Shown piece by piece: positions 63,216 through 64,000 of a DNA stretch of 64,000 nucleotides. Origin of the DNA: Anaeromyces robustus (taxonomy: Eukaryota; Neocallimastigomycota; Neocallimastigomycetes; Neocallimastigales; Neocallimastigaceae); assembly GCA_002104895.1 (NCBI GenBank), contig MCFG01000074.1, positions 80,001-144,000 of the forward strand, given 5' to 3'. The position numbers and the translations under genes are program-made. The notes under the pieces are model-generated. The model was given only the letters and a program-made list of their open reading frames with translations, did no database searches and was not told the origin of the DNA. Numbering within the stretch: the stretch's first letter is position 1; each line of letters begins with the position of its first letter.

Positions 63216-63630
63216 ATTATCTAGTTCATTATAAATAACTTAATTATTTAACATTTTATTTGTTGTGTATGAAAATAAGAAAATTTATATCAAATACATA
63301 TTTTGTATTATCATAAATATTATTTATGAAGATTTTATATAAATAGTGAATAATTTTATAATTTATTAATAAAATATTAGATGAAATAAATGAAATATAA
63401 CTAATTATTATTATTATTAATTTAATTAAAAAGTGTTTTATTTTTTAAATTTTTATTTATTAATATTTCTACTTAATTTTACATGAATTTTTTTTTACTT
63501 TTTAATATTTACTATATTACAACTGAATTTATACAGATTTATTTACAATATGAAATGTTTTTTATTTTTTTATTTAAATAATTTGAATTCAATAATTGAA
63601 AAAAATATAAATAGATTAATATTAAATATT
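60575..63630. other. Region between PLA2-like copies 4 and 5
   Basis: 60575 to about 61105 repeats the upstream flank of copy 2 (AAACTGAAGATGTATTTTTT, GATTATTTATATTGAAATCA). Shared blocks lie near 61615-61645, 62160-62240 and 62380-62400, and near 62770-62790 (TTTCCAAATTCAC), the last two separated by an insertion of TA-rich DNA at about 62430-62740. AAAT arrays lie at about 63076-63211. Frames in the TA-rich part (62410-62724) are repeat artefacts. Confidence 0.6.
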
Positions 63631-64000
63631 TTAATTTGTAGCTTCATTATATTGATCTATAGTATAAAATGGTTCATTGTTTTTCAATATATTTTTGACA
63701 GTTTCTGCACCACAATAACCACATGAATCTGAAAGATCTCTATTTACAGCTTTATGTTCATATTTGTAATTATTGTAAGCAGCAATATCACCAGCAGCTT
63801 CAAGTCCATCATAAATAGTTGAAGCATGTTCATAACATTCATAAAATTCATAATTTTTAGATTTTTGGGAATTATCAACAATATTTGAACAAGCACCATA
63901 ACCACCTCCACATGGACTTCCAGTAAGTGCGATAATTTTTTCAAAGAATGATTTAGGATAGAAATCTTCTTTCTTTAATCCTTCTGGTAAACCATATTTA
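63631..64000 (-). CDS. Secreted phospholipase-A2-like protein, copy 5 (C-terminal part, cut by window edge)
   Basis: The stop codon is at 63631-63633. The visible 122 codons read KYGLPEGLKKEDFYPKSF, then the second CGGGYGACSNI motif, YECYEHASTIYDGLEAAGD, KAVNRDLSDSCGYCGAE and a tail FYTIDQYNEATN that differs from the KSQYNDSSNH-type tail of copies 2-4. The N-terminal part, with signal peptide and catalytic His-Asp, lies beyond the right edge. Same orientation as copies 1, 2 and 4. It shows the array continues to the right. Confidence 0.88.
   Translation of the reverse strand, partial: KYGLPEGLKKEDFYPKSFFEKIIALTGSPCGGGYGACSNIVDNSQKSKNYEFYECYEHASTIYDGLEAAGDIAAYNNYKYEHKAVNRDLSDSCGYCGAETVKNILKNNEPFYTIDQYNEATN

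Overview
This looks like nuclear DNA of an anaerobic gut fungus (Neocallimastigomycota, related to Orpinomyces, Piromyces, Neocallimastix or Anaeromyces). The intergenic DNA is almost pure A/T with many long AAT, AAAT and poly-T tracts. Introns are short and AT-rich. Most telling are four intronless secreted lichenases of bacterial type that closely resemble the Orpinomyces LicA beta-glucanase as I remember it.

Layout. 0.7-3.8 kb (minus): the kinase-domain end of a VPS15/PIK3R4-type gene in at least ten small exons, running off the left edge or ending near it. 4.8-6.4 kb (minus): a SET/MYND (SMYD-type) methyltransferase. 6.4-10.97 kb: gene-poor A/T desert. 10.97-12.57 kb (plus): heptameric polyubiquitin whose last unit is out of frame by one base. 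14.7-15.6 kb (minus): a flavin-reductase-like gene with a one-base frame break, followed by a decayed second copy at 16.2-16.4 kb and a perfect 38-bp inverted repeat. 17.2-20.0 kb (minus): a seven-exon leucine-rich-repeat, single-pass membrane protein that joins in frame to 547 residues and carries about one repeat per exon. 24.5-35.7 kb: a retrotransposon nest, with a whole-looking 7.27-kb chromovirus (Gypsy) with identical 599-bp LTRs flanked by two incomplete Copia elements in opposite orientations. 36.5-46.1 kb (minus): four tandem lichenase genes. 49.0-64.0 kb: five secreted phospholipase-A2-like genes (the last cut by the window edge), one of them flipped relative to the others.

How it fits together. 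The left third holds housekeeping genes (PI3-kinase regulation, protein methylation, ubiquitin, flavin chemistry, a surface LRR protein). The right third consists of two amplified families of secreted proteins: glucanases for plant cell-wall digestion and cysteine-rich phospholipase-like proteins. In both families the duplicated unit includes flanking noncoding DNA. In the phospholipase array the order of flanking blocks suggests that one gene segment was inverted in place after tandem duplication. All calls come from reading the sequence; exon joins and family names have not been checked by any search.
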